From Gammaproteobacteria bacterium (lineage in GTDB: Bacteria; Pseudomonadota; Gammaproteobacteria; HK1), in the NCBI GenBank assembly GCA_012103455.1, contig WLWT01000001.1, positions 4,285,288-4,349,287 of the forward strand: a DNA stretch of 64,000 nucleotides, in the 5' to 3' direction. The notes under the pieces were generated by a model, which was given only the letters and a program-made list of their open reading frames with translations, was not told the origin of the DNA and did not search any database. This document shows positions 63,792-64,000 of this stretch, in pieces (position 1 is the first letter of the stretch; each line of letters opens with the position of its first letter). Made by a program: the position numbers and the translations under genes.

Positions 63792-64000
63792 TCAGTGAGT
63801 TTTGGAAGCAACGAGCCGGTATACCGTGCCGGCTAAATCCAGCACGTACACATTGCCCTTGGCATCCTCACCGAAGCTCGAAATGCTAAGCGCCGAATGG
63901 AGTTCGACACGATGCAGCCATTCATCACCGCGGCGCTGTAACGACCAGATTGTGCCGCTGCAATAGTCACCGAAGAAATAACGACCCGCCAGGGATGGGT
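63792..64000 (-). CDS. PQQ-dependent sugar dehydrogenase-like protein, C-terminus only
   Basis: The minus-strand frame enters from the right edge and ends with TGA at 63792. It encodes SLAGRYFFGDYCSGTIWSLQ, SISSFGEDAKGNVYVLDLAG and TVYRLVASKTH. These are the last two blades of the soluble glucose/sorbosone dehydrogenase (GSDH) beta-propeller, with the typical FGDYCSGxIW and SFGEDxxGxxYV motifs. Such enzymes are usually periplasmic and oxidise sugars with PQQ. The remainder lies outside the window. Confidence 0.8.
   Translation of the reverse strand, partial: PSLAGRYFFGDYCSGTIWSLQRRGDEWLHRVELHSALSISSFGEDAKGNVYVLDLAGTVYRLVASKTH

Overview
The window is GC-rich, densely coded chromosomal DNA, most likely from a Pseudomonadota bacterium and probably a gammaproteobacterium. 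That placement is inferred from the Srf-type genes, TviB-type sugar dehydrogenase, dimethylglycine-dehydrogenase and MttB-type genes, IS families and group II introns; no rRNA or tRNA was seen to confirm it. The left 48 kb is mostly intact metabolic and accessory sequence. The right 16 kb is a pile-up of insertion sequences, group II intron fragments and broken genes with lower GC, as expected of a genome losing genes under relaxed selection.

Region 1 (1-13.2 kb, all leftward) looks like one operon: trypsin-like membrane protease, a vWA protein with a SrfA-like N-terminus and a long coiled coil, SrfA-like, SrfB-like (actin/Hsp70-type ATPase fold), SrfC-like (dynamin-like GTPase motifs), a membrane Sel1-repeat protein and a second vWA protein running off the left edge. 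Two genes carry single lesions: an in-frame TAG in srfA and a one-base excess in an A9 tract of the last vWA gene. This extended Srf module is the best candidate for a poorly described system.

Region 2 (13.7-19.3 kb, leftward) is a defence-like operon: 5'-truncated DUF1156 DNA methyltransferase, PHP plus SMC-like ATPase (TrlF-type) and AlbA_2/HATPase protein. It abuts region 3 (19.3-23.0 kb, leftward), which makes acidic nucleotide sugars: UDP-glucose dehydrogenase, a TviB-type dehydrogenase and a UDP-glucuronate-4-epimerase-like enzyme.

Region 4 (23.4-37.1 kb) holds a methyltransferase, an IlvD/Edd sugar-acid dehydratase, three SDRs, an HMG-CoA-lyase-like enzyme, an enoyl-CoA hydratase and an SMP-30 lactonase, plus a cyclase/AAA regulator with a degenerate CHAT domain and a broken 3' end. 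Two copies of a ~150-bp MITE-like element lie here.

Region 5 (37.6-48.1 kb, rightward) is a methylated-amine (betaine/dimethylglycine/sarcosine-like) catabolic cluster: DMGDH-like oxidase-demethylase coupled to an MttB-family methyltransferase, a second amine oxidase, an IS5 insertion, then a TauABC-like importer whose permease has an unusual ~430-residue N-terminal extension.

Region 6 (48.2-56.4 kb) was a leftward lipid operon: desaturase, fatty-acid-hydroxylase-like protein, thioesterase and ABHD18-like hydrolase. Three copies of one IS630-family element and an older IS630-like element have split the first and last genes. The original reading frames can be rebuilt exactly across the TA target sites, and the order of insertion can be partly read.

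Region 7 (56.4-64 kb) contains IS66, IS110 and IS3 remnants, three group II intron 3' ends, a small lipoprotein, a BrnT/BrnA-like toxin-antitoxin pair with a frameshift in each gene, a SymE-like toxin and, at the right edge, the C-terminus of a PQQ-type sugar dehydrogenase.
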